Notes under the pieces: model-generated | Databases searched by the model: none | Told to the model about the DNA's origin: nothing | What the model saw: only the letters and a program-made list of their open reading frames with translations | Shown: positions 17,262 through 26,164 of the stretch, piece by piece | Position numbering within the stretch: the stretch's first letter is position 1 | Layout: each line of letters starts with the position of its first letter | Made by a program: the position numbers and the translations under genes | Assembly (NCBI GenBank): GCA_036504155.1 | Contig: DASXVQ010000151.1 | Location: 1 to 64,000 of the forward strand | DNA: 64,000 nt | Source of the DNA: JACRCT01 sp036504155 | Lineage (GTDB): Bacteria > Myxococcota > Myxococcia > Myxococcales > UBA5297 | Reading direction: 5' to 3'

Positions 17262-18255
17262 TCTCCAGCGACATCACCTCGATGCTCACCCCGCACAGGC
17301 TCTCGCCGCGCCGAGCCAGGAAGGCCGCCGCGGGGCCCTTCGGGTCGGAAGGCTGCAGCAGCAGGAGCGTCCCCTTGCCGGTGCCGGCGGCCAGCTCCAC
17401 GCCCCTGGCCTTCAGCCGCGCGTCCTCGAACGCGCGCAGCGGCTCGAACCCGGCGTCCCGGTAGGCCTTCTTGGCCGCCTCCAGGTCCCCGACCACCATC
17501 CACGCCGACTTCAGCAGCCGCGCCGAGTTGGGGTGCGGCCCGCGCTTGACCTTGAGCGTCTTGACCACCTGCGAGAGGGCGTAGTCGCGCTTGTCGCGCC
17601 GGTAGGCGATGAAGCCCACGCGCCCGCCGGGCAGGACCTGCGGCGGCTGGAAGAAGGCCGTGTGCCAGAGCGGATCGGTCCCGGGCTTGACGCCCCGGGT
17701 CTCGACCCGTCCGCCGGCGCTCTCGGTGAGCTGGACGCCGCGGGTGCCGAGGAAGGCGCGCGTCTCCTCGAGGTCCCAGGTGGAGAGCAGCACGAAGTTG
17801 GCGCCCTCGGTCTTCTCCAGGAAGGCGGCCAGCCAGTCGGCCTTCACCTTGTCGGTCGCCGTCAAAAGCTCCAGGTAGCCGTTGTCGGCGAAGTAGAGCG
17901 TCACGTTCTTCAGGCCGTTGGCCAGCGTGCCGTCCATCGGCGCGCCGAAGCCCAGGGTCTCGGTGTAGACGCGCCTGGCCACGTCGAGATCGCGCACCGC
18001 GATGCCGACGTGGTCCAGCCCCAGCTCGCCGCCGAAGAGCGTCCCCGGCTGGTGGCGGACGAGATCCTGCGCGGGCTCGGCGGCTACCGTTGCGGCATCC
18101 GGGGCAAGCGCTGGAGGCGGTGCAGTGACGGGAGCCGCCTGCTTCTGGCAGCCGAGCCCCAGCGTGGCGGCGAAGATGGCGACGAGGAGCGCCGGACGAC
18201 GGGAGACCGGCCCCGCGACCAACTCAGGGTGCCGTGGGGACGGGTTTGCGTGCAT
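17134..18255 (-). CDS. VOC-family (glyoxalase-like) lipoprotein
   Basis: A 373-residue protein with a lipobox (TLGLGC, Cys about 36) and a Pro/Ala linker, so probably membrane-anchored. The body is a glyoxalase_3-like VOC fold. It has the first strand LDHVGIAVRDLDVARRVYTE, a FADNGYLELL metal-site-like strand (Glu), a long middle region, and a second half starting SAWMVVGDLEAAKKAYRD. The His of LDHVG and the Glu of YLEL are the likely metal ligands. The substrate is unknown; a periplasmic lyase or dioxygenase-like activity is possible. ATG 18255 is chosen over TTG two codons upstream. Its 3' end is duplicated at 12595-12796. Confidence 0.8.
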   Translation of the reverse strand: MHANPSPRHPELVAGPVSRRPALLVAIFAATLGLGCQKQAAPVTAPPPALAPDAATVAAEPAQDLVRHQPGTLFGGELGLDHVGIAVRDLDVARRVYTETLGFGAPMDGTLANGLKNVTLYFADNGYLELLTATDKVKADWLAAFLEKTEGANFVLLSTWDLEETRAFLGTRGVQLTESAGGRVETRGVKPGTDPLWHTAFFQPPQVLPGGRVGFIAYRRDKRDYALSQVVKTLKVKRGPHPNSARLLKSAWMVVGDLEAAKKAYRDAGFEPLRAFEDARLKARGVELAAGTGKGTLLLLQPSDPKGPAAAFLARRGESLCGVSIEVMSLEKAVGHLQPKTGRTFGEYSGLYGRSILLPPELTFDLWMELYQP

Positions 18256-18279
18256 GGGCAAGTCGAGCAGAGCCGGACT

Positions 18280-18304
18280 CCCCCTCCCGCTCCGCGGGAG
18301 GGGG
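18280..18304. terminator. Hairpin between reductase and VOC genes
   Basis: An 11-bp perfect stem (ccccctcccgc / gcgggaggggg) with a three-base loop, lying between the stop of the reductase gene (18334) and the start of the VOC gene (18255). There is no clear T-run after it on the minus strand, so it may only attenuate or be a processing hairpin. Confidence 0.45.
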
Positions 18305-18333
18305 CTGGGGGGGCTGGGGGGAGGGAGGGCGGC

Positions 18334-19164
18334 CTAGGCCGTGGGCGGATTCTTCTTCTGGTACTTCTTCAGCGCGTCGTCGATGACCCAGTTCACGACC
18401 CCCGGGGCCACGCGCTTGGCCATCCAGGTGAGCTTGCCCATGGCGCCCGGCACGACGTGGAGCTGCCCGCAGGCGAGGCCGCGCACGTAGACCTCGGCGA
18501 CCGCCTCGGCGGACATCGACTTGACTTCGCCGGCGATGGCCCGGGTCTCGGGCGGCTTGATGCGGTTCTCCTCCTCCAGCTGCGGCGTCTCGGTATCGAA
18601 CGGGTAGAGCAGGGTGATGGAGACGCCCTTCTCCAGGCACTCCTGCCGCAGGCACTCGGCGAAGCCGACCTGCGCGAACTTGGAGGCCGCGTAGGCGGTG
18701 TAGCCGTAGATGCCCATGAAGCCGAGCGAGGAGGAGGTGATGCCGATGTGCCCGCGCCGCTGCCCGAAGAGGTGCGGCAGGAAGGCGCGGATGGTGTAGA
18801 CGGTGCCGAAGTAGTTGATGCGCATCACCTTCTCGAACATCTCGTCGCTCGTCTCGAGGACGCGCGAGGGGTGCGAGATGCCGGCGTTGGCGAGCACGAG
18901 GTCGCAGCCGCCCAGCCCGGTGAGGACCTCCTGCGTGGCGCGGGCGCACTCCTTGGGGTCGGAGACGTCGCAGGCGATGGCCAGGACCTTCTGGCCGGCG
19001 CCGGCGAGCTTCTGCAGCTCCTGCAGCGCGGTCTCCAGGCGCTCCTTGCCGCGTGCCGAGATGGCGACGGAGGCGCCGTGCTTGAGCATCAGCTTGGCCG
19101 TGGCCAGGCCGATGCCGCTGGAGCCGCCGGTGATGTACGCCTTCTTGCCGCGATAGAAGTCCAT
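18334..19164 (-). CDS. SDR reductase, probable 3-ketosphinganine (3-dehydrosphinganine) reductase
   Basis: A 276-residue short-chain dehydrogenase. It has the cofactor motif TGGSSGIG (about 13-20), LANAGI, and the catalytic set with SSS in GITSSSLGFMG and YTAYAASKF. The block YPFDTETPQLEEENRIKPPE is diagnostic in my judgement: it matches the KDSR/FVT1 family, which reduces 3-ketosphinganine to sphinganine with NADPH. A C-terminal hydrophobic stretch may anchor it to the membrane. cggagga precedes the ATG. A serine palmitoyltransferase gene is not visible here, so the sphingolipid pathway must be completed elsewhere if this is correct. A generic SDR is the alternative. Confidence 0.8.
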   Translation of the reverse strand: MDFYRGKKAYITGGSSGIGLATAKLMLKHGASVAISARGKERLETALQELQKLAGAGQKVLAIACDVSDPKECARATQEVLTGLGGCDLVLANAGISHPSRVLETSDEMFEKVMRINYFGTVYTIRAFLPHLFGQRRGHIGITSSSLGFMGIYGYTAYAASKFAQVGFAECLRQECLEKGVSITLLYPFDTETPQLEEENRIKPPETRAIAGEVKSMSAEAVAEVYVRGLACGQLHVVPGAMGKLTWMAKRVAPGVVNWVIDDALKKYQKKNPPTA

Positions 19165-19334
19165 GGTTCCTCGTTCCTCCGGCGAATGTCGTCCTCGGCG
19201 TTCGGCCGAGCGGCGGTGAGGGTGGACCGGCGGGTCGGGAAGTTCAAGTGCCGGCCTCTGCCGCCCTTGCCATCGCCGGTCGTGCAGGGCAGCGTGCGGC
19301 CGGCGCGGGGGCGGGACGGAAGGAAGCAGTGCGG

Positions 19335-20198
19335 ATGGGGTGGTTCGGCGCAGCGCTGGCGGCGACGGTGGCCTACGGGCTGCTGCAGGCGGGCAACAAG
19401 CTCGCCGCGACCCGCGGGATCGCGCCGCTGCGGCTGGTGTTCGCCGCCGGCGTCACCGTCGCGCTGCTCGCCGCGGGAGCGCTCCTCGCCACCGGCGTCC
19501 CCGCGGCGCTCGCGCCGCAGACCCTGGTGTACGCGGCCGCCAACTCCGTCCTCTTCACCCTGTCCTCGGTGCTGCTGCTGCTGGCCCTGCGGCGGGTCCC
19601 GGCGGCGGTGGCCCTGCCGATTCACAAGATCGACGCGGTCCTGGTCATCGGCGCCGGCGCGCTGGCCTTCGGCGAGCGCCCCACCGGACTGCAGTGGCTG
19701 GGGGTGGCGACGGGCCTGGCGGTCGTCGTCGCGCTCACCTGGCCGCAGCGGCGCGGGGAAGGCGAGGCGAGGAAGATCGACCTCACGGGAGTCGGGCTCG
19801 CCGCGGCGGCGGCGGTCTGCACGGCCGGTTCGATGACCGTGGGACGGCTGGCCTCGCGCGCCGGGTCGGTGCTGCCCTTCGTCGCCGCGACCTACGCGCT
19901 CACCGCCGCCCTCGCCTTCGCCGGCCTGAAGCTGCTGCCCCTCCGGGAGGAGTCGGCCGAGCAGGCGGACGCCTGGCGGTTTGGCGTGGCCATCGGCGTC
20001 CTCAACTTCGTCGGCTACCTGCTCCTCCTGCGCGCCTTCGCGCTGGGCCCGATGGCGCTCGTCCAGGCGATCTTCGCGAGCTCGATGCTGATCGCGGTGG
20101 GGCTGACGGCCTGGCGGCTGCGCGAGCCGCTGACCGCGAGGCACGTGGCGGCCATCGCCTGCTCGCTCGGCGCGGCGCTGCTCATCCGGGCTGGCTGA
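19335..20198 (+). CDS. EamA/DMT-superfamily membrane transporter
   Basis: A 287-residue protein with about ten membrane helices in two EamA repeats, the second starting near LTGVGLAAAAAVCTAGSM. The family exports or imports small metabolites; the substrate is unknown. The start is ATG 19335 with ggaagga at suitable spacing; GTG 19329 is an in-frame alternative but too close to the ribosome site. The stop lies 4 bp before the dispersed palindromic repeat, which may act as its transcription end. It is divergent from the reductase gene. Confidence 0.85.
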   Translation: MGWFGAALAATVAYGLLQAGNKLAATRGIAPLRLVFAAGVTVALLAAGALLATGVPAALAPQTLVYAAANSVLFTLSSVLLLLALRRVPAAVALPIHKIDAVLVIGAGALAFGERPTGLQWLGVATGLAVVVALTWPQRRGEGEARKIDLTGVGLAAAAAVCTAGSMTVGRLASRAGSVLPFVAATYALTAALAFAGLKLLPLREESAEQADAWRFGVAIGVLNFVGYLLLLRAFALGPMALVQAIFASSMLIAVGLTAWRLREPLTARHVAAIACSLGAALLIRAG

Positions 20199-20202
20199 AG
20201 CC

Positions 20203-20410
20203 TGCTGTCACCCCACATCTCTTCCAGAGATTCTCACCGGTTCCCCCGCATGACGGCGGCGATGGGTAGAGCCCGGCCTCCGTGCCGGGGACGTGTCGGT
20301 CGGTTGGTCGGTTGGTCGGTTGGTCGTGCCAGCGGCCGAGAAAGGCCGCCCCCGCCACGGAGGGTGGGCTCTACCCACCTTCCGCCGACTGAAGATGTGG
20401 GGTGACAGCA
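20203..20410. repeat. Dispersed palindromic repeat, copy 2 (complete)
   Basis: A complete 208-bp copy of the element at the window start. Outer arms tgctgtcaccccacatct (20203-20220) and agatgtggggtgacagca (20393-20410) are perfect 18-bp inverted repeats. An inner pair, gggtagagcccggcctccgt... (20264-20290) and ...gggtgggctctaccc (20351-20376), is imperfect. The loop holds about four ggtcggtt-like units. No ORF is supportable. The nested design, intergenic placement and recurrence 20 kb apart fit a non-autonomous mobile or REP-like element. Confidence 0.8.
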
Positions 20411-20503
20411 GGGCTGAAGCCTTGCGATCCGCCTGGCCGCCCAGCGAGGGTTCGAAGCGTCGCCCAGCGCAGCAGCGCCCGCGGCTCCTTAGCGTGGAAG
20501 CAC

Positions 20504-22206
20504 GTGGAGAACGCAGACATCGCCGGGATGCTGCGGCAGATCGCCGACATCCTCGAGATCACCGACGGCAACCCCTATCGGGTGCGGGCCTACCGCCAGG
20601 CGGCGCAAGTCGTCGACACCTTCCCGGAGCCGTTGGCCCAGGTATCGCGGCGCGGCGAGCTCCAGAGCCTGCCCTCGATCGGCGAGCGGCTGGCCGCGAC
20701 GATCGAGGAGATCCTCTCGACCGGGCGCTGCGGCGAGCAGGAGCGGCTCGCTTCGGGCGTGCCCGCGGGGGTGCTCGACCTCCTGCTGGTCGAGGGCATC
20801 GGCCCCAAGACCGCCGCGGCGGCTTGGAAGCGCCTGGGCGTGACCAGCGTCGACGCGCTGGAGGCGTCCTGTCGCGACGGCCGGCTGCGCGGGCTGCCGC
20901 GCATGGGGGAGCAGCGGATCAAAGGCATCCTCGAGGCGGTGGCACGCTACCGCCAGCGCCTGGGCCGCATGCCGCTGCACCGGGCCCTGGAGTACGCGCA
21001 GACCATCTGCGAGCGCCTGCGCCGCGTCCCCGGCGTGCGGCGGGTCGAACCCGCGGGCAGCGTGCGCCGCCGCCGCGAGACCGTGGGCGACCTGGACATC
21101 CTCGTCGCCGCCGAATCGCCGGGGCCGGTCCTGCGTGCCTTCGGCGGCTTGCCCGAGGTCGCGAGCGCGCAGGCCGAGGGCCCGACCAAGTCGTCGGTGC
21201 GCCTGAAGATCGGCCTGCAGGTCGACTTGCGGGTCGTGCCGCCGGAGTCGTTCGGGGCGGCGCTGCACTACTTCACCGGCAGCAAGGCGCACAACATCGC
21301 CGTGCGCACCCGCGCGGTCCACCGCGGCCTCAAGCTCAGCGAGTACGGCATCTTCGACCGCGAGGACCGCCGGCTGGGCGGGGCGACCGAGGAGGAGGTC
21401 TTCCGCGCGGTGGGGCTGCCGTGGATTCCGCCGGAGCTGCGCGAGGGTGCCGGCGAGCTCGAGGCCGCCGAGGAGGGGCGGCTGCCGGCGCTGCTGGAGG
21501 AGAAGGATCTCCGGGGCGACCTCCACGTGCACACCCGGGACTCCGCCGACGCGCGCTCGACCCTGGCGGAGCTCGCCGAGGAGGCCCGCAAGCTGGCCTG
21601 CGCTACCTCGCCGTCACCGACCACTCGCGTTCGCGCCCCCTGGGCCTGGACGCCGCGCGGGTGCGCCAGCAGATGGCCCGCGTCCGCGAGCTGCAGGCCT
21701 CGCTGCCGGACGGGCCGCGGCTCATGACCGGGATCGAGGTCGACATCCTGCCGGACGGCTCGCTCGATCTGCCCATCGATCTGCTCGCCGAGCTCGACTG
21801 GGTCGTGGCGAGCCTGCACTCCCACTTCCGGGACGGGACTGAGGCCACCACCGCGCGCCTGGAGCGAGCGATGCGCAGCGGGGTCGTGGACTGCATCGGG
21901 CACCCCACCGGCCGCATCATCGGCGCCCGCGACGCCTACGAGTTCGACCTGGAGCGGATTCTGCGGGTCGCGCGCGAGGAGGACGTCTGCCTCGAGATCA
22001 ACGCCCAGCCCGAGCGCCTGGACCTGCCCGACCTCGCCTGCCGCCGCGCCAAGCAGGCGGGCGTGAAGCTGGCGATCTCCACGGACGCCCACGTCGCCGG
22101 GCACCTGCGCAACCTGCGCTACGGGGTGTGGGTGGCGCGTCGCGGCTGGCTGGAGCGCGGCGACGTGGTCAACACCCGCGAGCGAGTGGGAGGAGCTGCT
22201 GGCTGA
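20504..22206 (+). CDS. polX: DNA polymerase/3'-5' exonuclease PolX (frameshifted)
   Basis: A bacterial family-X DNA polymerase with C-terminal PHP domain, for gap-filling DNA repair. The N-terminal 8-kDa-like and helix-hairpin-helix part (NPYRVRAYRQAA, LPSIGERLAATIEEIL, VEGIGPKTAAAAW) is followed by the nucleotidyltransferase site (EPAGSVRRRRETVGDLDILV, with two Asp) and a third Asp in LQVDLRVV. The PHP part has LHVHTRDS, then VTDHSR, ISTDAHV. The frame changes at about 21595: a single missing G would restore KLGLRYLAVTDHS. Repaired length is about 567 residues, normal for PolX. GTG 20504 is the likely start. The gene is either inactivated or carries a sequence error. Confidence 0.85.
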
Positions 22207-22352
22207 GTGAGGGAGTCGCGCATGTTCGAGGGCTGTCCCCATCGCATAGACCGTCTCCGTCCGCGGGCCGGGGAGCTCCGGGAAGGCAGAGGCCGGGCTT
22301 GGTTCTTGCTGCCCTCGTCGGGCAACGACCGCATGCCCACGGGAGGCCCGGG

Positions 22353-23024
22353 ATGAGCCCGCAGCTCGACCTCGATCGCGTCCGTCTGCCCGCGGTGGGG
22401 CGCGGCAGGAGCGCCGCACTGCTGGTGATCTCTGGATTGGCGGTCGCCCTTTGGGCCGCGCGTGCGTGGTACGCGGGCCCGCAGCTCCAGTTCCTTCTCT
22501 GGAACCTGTTCCTGGCCGCCATTCCCTGGGCCGCGGCCCGGACCTTCGCGGCGGTCCGCTCGCCGACCGCCCGCGTGGCCGGCGCGACGGCGTGGCTGCT
22601 CTTCCTCCCCAACGCGCCCTACCTGGTCACCGACCTCGTCCATCTCAGGGCGAGGCCGCCGGTGCCGATGCTGTTCGACGTGTTGCTGTTCGCGACCTTC
22701 GCGCTCGCGGGGTGCGCGCTCGGGTGGGCGTCCCTGGAGCAGGTGCACCTCCGGCTGGCTCGGGCGCTGGGGGCGGCGCGAAGCGGAGCGGCCATCGGCG
22801 CGGCGATCCTGCTCGCCGGCTTCGGCGTGTACCTCGGCCGGTTCCACCGCTGGAACAGCTGGGACGTCCTGACGCGGCCCCAGGACGTCCTCGCGGGTTG
22901 TGCCTCGGCGCTCCACTCGCCGCGCGCGCTCGTCTTCAGCGCCCTGGTCGCCGCGTTCGTGGGCGCGGGCTACCTGCTCTTCGCGGGCGGCGGGGTACGC
23001 GACGAGTCGCGCGCATCGCCGTGA
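22353..23024 (+). CDS. DUF1361 membrane protein
   Basis: A 223-residue integral membrane protein with about six to seven helices. The strings LLWNLFLAAIPWA, WLLFLPNAPYLVTDLVHL and GRFHRWNSWDV are the DUF1361 family signature. No function is established for the family. gggagg lies seven bases before the ATG. It follows polX by about 150 bp on the same strand and converges with the PilZ-receiver gene. Confidence 0.85.
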   Translation: MSPQLDLDRVRLPAVGRGRSAALLVISGLAVALWAARAWYAGPQLQFLLWNLFLAAIPWAAARTFAAVRSPTARVAGATAWLLFLPNAPYLVTDLVHLRARPPVPMLFDVLLFATFALAGCALGWASLEQVHLRLARALGAARSGAAIGAAILLAGFGVYLGRFHRWNSWDVLTRPQDVLAGCASALHSPRALVFSALVAAFVGAGYLLFAGGGVRDESRASP

Positions 23025-23055
23025 AGGCGGAAGGCGGGTCACCCCATCACCCGGG

Positions 23056-24042
23056 TCACTTCAGGTAGCGACCCACCAGGTTGATCAGCTCCGACAGGAT
23101 GACCGGCTTCTGCAGGTAGTCGGTGGCCCCCGCGTCGTCGGCGACCTTGTGCAGCTCGTGCTCGTTGAGCGCCGAGACGAAGATGACGGGGATGTCGAGC
23201 ATCTCGGCGTCCGCGCGCATCGTCTTGCAGATGTCGACGCCGTCGATCTGCGGCATGAGGATGTCCATCACCACGACGCGCGGGAGCAGCTCGCGGATCA
23301 GCGAGAGCGCCTCGCTGCCGTTGACCGCCTGGAAGGTCCGGTAGCCGTGCTTCATCAGCACCGTGGTGAGCAGCTTGAGGATCTCCGGCTCGTCGTCGGC
23401 GACGACCACCGTGCGCGGAGCGGCGGCCTGCGACTGCCGCTCGGACCTGAAGAACCGGTCGAGCAGCTTGTCGAGGTGGGCCCGGTCGGAGGGCGGCATG
23501 TCGACGAAGCGCAGCCCGACCAGGCCCGCGGCCTTGTTCGTCCAGCAGATCTCCGCCTGGGCGCACACGCGCAGGCTGGCGTCGATGTGGAGGTCGATGG
23601 AGACGCGCTGGCCGGCGAGGAAATCCCCGGGGCAGCTCAGGAGGATCCCGTTGGCCGACAAGTTGAGGGAGGTGCACGGCTCCGGGAGGGCCGGCGCGGT
23701 GAAGGTGACCGGGAGCTGGCAGCGGATGCGGCGCGACTTGCGGGCGCGGTCGTTGAAGCTCGCCGTCTGGGCCAGCCCCAGGAAGCGCCGGCACTTCTCG
23801 GTCTCTCCCTCGGAGAGCTGCAGGTAGACGCCGGCGGGGAACCGCGTCCCGGCGGGGCGACGGCCGACCACGGTCCCCACCACGACGATCGGCAGCGAGA
23901 CCATCGGGAGGTTGAGCTGGAGGGGAACCGAGGAGCCGAGGCCGGGTTGCTCCTCGGTGGGGACGAACAGGCGGCCCGTGTTGCCGCGGATCATGTCCGT
24001 CCAGAGCTGGTACTTGTCGGGGTACTTCAGGGTCAAGGGCAT
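23056..24042 (-). CDS. PilZ-domain protein with C-terminal receiver
   Basis: A 328-residue signalling protein. An N-terminal PilZ-like beta domain appears duplicated or extended (about 1-85 and 100-195, the latter with RKSRRIRCQLPVTF and SLNLSANGILL). It precedes a response-regulator receiver (about 212-328). Receiver residues are present: ADDEPE near 216, phosphoacceptor Asp in VVMDIL near 260 and Lys in LQKPV near 312. PilZ domains bind cyclic di-GMP in many proteins; here RxxxR is represented by RKSRR. Order PilZ then REC, with no DNA-binding output, suggests a protein-interaction switch. ATG 24042 is used. Confidence 0.85.
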   Translation of the reverse strand: MPLTLKYPDKYQLWTDMIRGNTGRLFVPTEEQPGLGSSVPLQLNLPMVSLPIVVVGTVVGRRPAGTRFPAGVYLQLSEGETEKCRRFLGLAQTASFNDRARKSRRIRCQLPVTFTAPALPEPCTSLNLSANGILLSCPGDFLAGQRVSIDLHIDASLRVCAQAEICWTNKAAGLVGLRFVDMPPSDRAHLDKLLDRFFRSERQSQAAAPRTVVVADDEPEILKLLTTVLMKHGYRTFQAVNGSEALSLIRELLPRVVVMDILMPQIDGVDICKTMRADAEMLDIPVIFVSALNEHELHKVADDAGATDYLQKPVILSELINLVGRYLK

Positions 24043-24194
24043 GCGGGCGCTCGGTTCAAAGCCTCGCGGCGGGCGTGGGAAGGTGCGGAGCCAGGATACC
24101 GCCATCGCCCGGGAGGCGCTGGAGGGGCCGGGACTCGCAGCCGCAAGTTCAATCAGGGTTCAGGGACGCCGGCGGGGGACGAGCGCCCGGCGCG

Positions 24195-25046
24195 CTACTG
24201 CGCCACCAGCTCCACGCGGCGGTTCTTGGCCTTGCCCTCGTCGGTGGCGTTGCTGGCCACCGGAGACAAGGGGCCGACGCCCTGCGCCGAGAGCCGCCCC
24301 GCGGCGATGCCGTGGCGGGTGGTCAGGGCGGCGCGGACCGCCTCGGCGCGCGCCTGGGAGAGCTTCAGGTTGCTCTCGAGCCCGCCGACCGAGTCGGTGT
24401 GGCCGACGACCCAGATCTTGAGGGCCGCGTCGGCGCCGACGAGCTTGGCGATCTCCTGGAGCGCGGGCTCGGACTCGGGCTTGACCGTCGCCGACCCGGT
24501 GTCGAAGTAGATGCCGTAGACCGCAGCGTGGCCGTTGGCCTTCAGGTCGTTCGCCCAGGCCTCGGCGTTGGCGACGATGTCCTGCTTCATCGCCTGCCGC
24601 TCCACCACGGTGATGGTCACGGCGGTCCCGTATTCGGAGACCAGGCTCCAGAACTCCAGGTCCTTCTTCGCCAGCTTGAGCGTCGTCTCGCGGTTGGTCT
24701 CCCAGAGGACCACTCCGCCGACCTGCTTGATGGCGTTCTGGTAGTTGCGCACCACCTGCAGCCCGCTGGGGGCCGAGCCCTTGCTCTTGTCGAAGTTGTA
24801 GATGATCTGCACGTAGCGCCCTTCGACCGACTCCACCTTGGGCTTCTTGCTGTCGCCGACGTTGAACTTGACGGCGTCGAACTGCTTCTCGTTGCAGCGA
24901 TAGATGAAGTAGCCCGGCATGCGCGTGAAGAGCGGGTGCTCCTTGCAGTCGGCGCGGTCGGTGGGCCCAGCGGCGGGCGCGGCGGCGAGCGCGGGGAAGG
25001 GCGCCAGGGCGAGGACGGCGAGCACGAGTCCGAGTCCGAGTTTCAT
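24195..25046 (-). CDS. OmpA-family peptidoglycan-associated protein
   Basis: A 283-residue exported protein with a signal peptide ending PFPALAAA (about 21). The middle region resembles an uncharacterised envelope domain (KEHPLFTRMPGYFIYRCNEK). The C-terminal ~110 residues form an OmpA-like peptidoglycan-binding domain (GIYFDTGSATVKPES, VVGHTDSVGG, LSQARAEAV, NRRVEL) with the Asp and Arg that contact diaminopimelate. It probably sits in the periplasm attached to the cell wall. A caggaga ribosome site precedes the ATG. Confidence 0.88.
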   Translation of the reverse strand: MKLGLGLVLAVLALAPFPALAAAPAAGPTDRADCKEHPLFTRMPGYFIYRCNEKQFDAVKFNVGDSKKPKVESVEGRYVQIIYNFDKSKGSAPSGLQVVRNYQNAIKQVGGVVLWETNRETTLKLAKKDLEFWSLVSEYGTAVTITVVERQAMKQDIVANAEAWANDLKANGHAAVYGIYFDTGSATVKPESEPALQEIAKLVGADAALKIWVVGHTDSVGGLESNLKLSQARAEAVRAALTTRHGIAAGRLSAQGVGPLSPVASNATDEGKAKNRRVELVAQ

Positions 25047-25193
25047 GGGGCGGTCTCCTGTGGAATTTGCGGGGCCGGAGGCTCGCACGGCCCCGCGGCG
25101 CCGGACAAGAACCCCGGGGGCCGGCCCGCGAGGAACCGCACGGCGATCGGACAGTGGGCGCCGGGCCTCGCGGCGGGGCGAGAGGCGAGGGCG

Positions 25194-25484
25194 CTACCTG
25201 GCGCCCAGGGTCTTGACCAGCTTGTTGTAGACCCCCATCACGAGCAGCGGGCCGGGCCACATCCCGATGAAGCGGCTGGCGCGCCGGCGCCCGGCAAGCT
25301 CCAGGACGAAGGACGTGGCCATCGCCCCCAACGCGAAGACCAGGAACACGTCCGAGGGGATCTTCGCCGCCTGCTGCTCGACCAGCAGCGTCGCGCGGCT
25401 CTCGCCGTGCTCGGCGCGGAAGACAGGGGCGGGCTGGTACGAGATCTCCGACCGCTCGGCTGCCGGGTTGACGTCTTCCGCCAT
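25194..25484 (-). CDS. Small membrane protein of unknown function
   Basis: A 96-residue protein with a charged N-terminal third and two hydrophobic segments (about 44-62 and 72-88). caggagg precedes the ATG with good spacing. I recognise no family; the general form resembles small hypothetical inner-membrane proteins. It runs convergently away from the DUF1990 genes and could share an upstream region with 25551. Confidence 0.7.
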   Translation of the reverse strand: MAEDVNPAAERSEISYQPAPVFRAEHGESRATLLVEQQAAKIPSDVFLVFALGAMATSFVLELAGRRRASRFIGMWPGPLLVMGVYNKLVKTLGAR

Positions 25485-25550
25485 GGGCCCTCCTGGCGCG
25501 CGCGGCGCCATGCCCCGATGTTTAGGGCCTGGGGGGAGGGACGACACGGC

Positions 25551-26141
25551 GTGGACGCGGTCCAGGCGAGCGAGCTGGCGGTGGCCCGCGGCGGCTTCGG
25601 CCCGCTCCTCCAGCGCGACTACTGGGCGGTCCTGCGCGGCTGCCGCCTGAGGCCCTCGCAGGTCATGGCCTTGATCGAGCGGCACTTCGAGCGCTTCGCC
25701 CCCGAGGAGCTGGTGGTCTTCCAGCGCGCCCGCGCCGGGCCGCGGCTCGAGCCCGGAGACCGCCTCGACCTGCGCATCGTCGGCGCGGGGCGGGCGGCGG
25801 TGCAGGTCGTGCACGAGGACGCGCAGAGCTTCACCCTGGCCACGCTGCGCGGGCACCCGGAGGCGGGCCGCATCACCTTCGGCGCCTACCGCAACCGCCG
25901 CGGCGACGTCGTCTTCCACATCCGCAGCCGCGCCCGCGCCGCCTCGCGCTCCCGCTACCTGGGCTTCCGCGGCGCCGGCGAGCCGATGCAGACGCGCTGC
26001 TGGGTCGACTTCGTCAACCGCGTCGCCGCGGCAACGGGCCAGGGCGTGCTCGGCTGGATCCACGCGGAGACGACGCGCTTCGAGGACGAGCCGGAGGAGA
26101 TCGTCCGCTCGGCGCCGACCTACCTGGCCCGGGGAGACTGA
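25551..26141 (+). CDS. DUF1990-family protein
   Basis: A 196-residue protein whose core (RLDLRIVGAGRAAVQVVHED, TLRGHPEAGRITFG, VVFHIRSRARAASR) fits DUF1990, a family of soluble alpha/beta proteins of unknown function. The GTG start is chosen because ggggggaggg lies ten bases upstream; the frame is open much further upstream without coding signs. The next gene, 23 bp downstream, is a second DUF1990 member, so the two form a paralogous pair in one operon. Confidence 0.75.
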   Translation: MDAVQASELAVARGGFGPLLQRDYWAVLRGCRLRPSQVMALIERHFERFAPEELVVFQRARAGPRLEPGDRLDLRIVGAGRAAVQVVHEDAQSFTLATLRGHPEAGRITFGAYRNRRGDVVFHIRSRARAASRSRYLGFRGAGEPMQTRCWVDFVNRVAAATGQGVLGWIHAETTRFEDEPEEIVRSAPTYLARGD

Positions 26142-26164
26142 GCTTCGAGCGATAAGGAGGAGCG

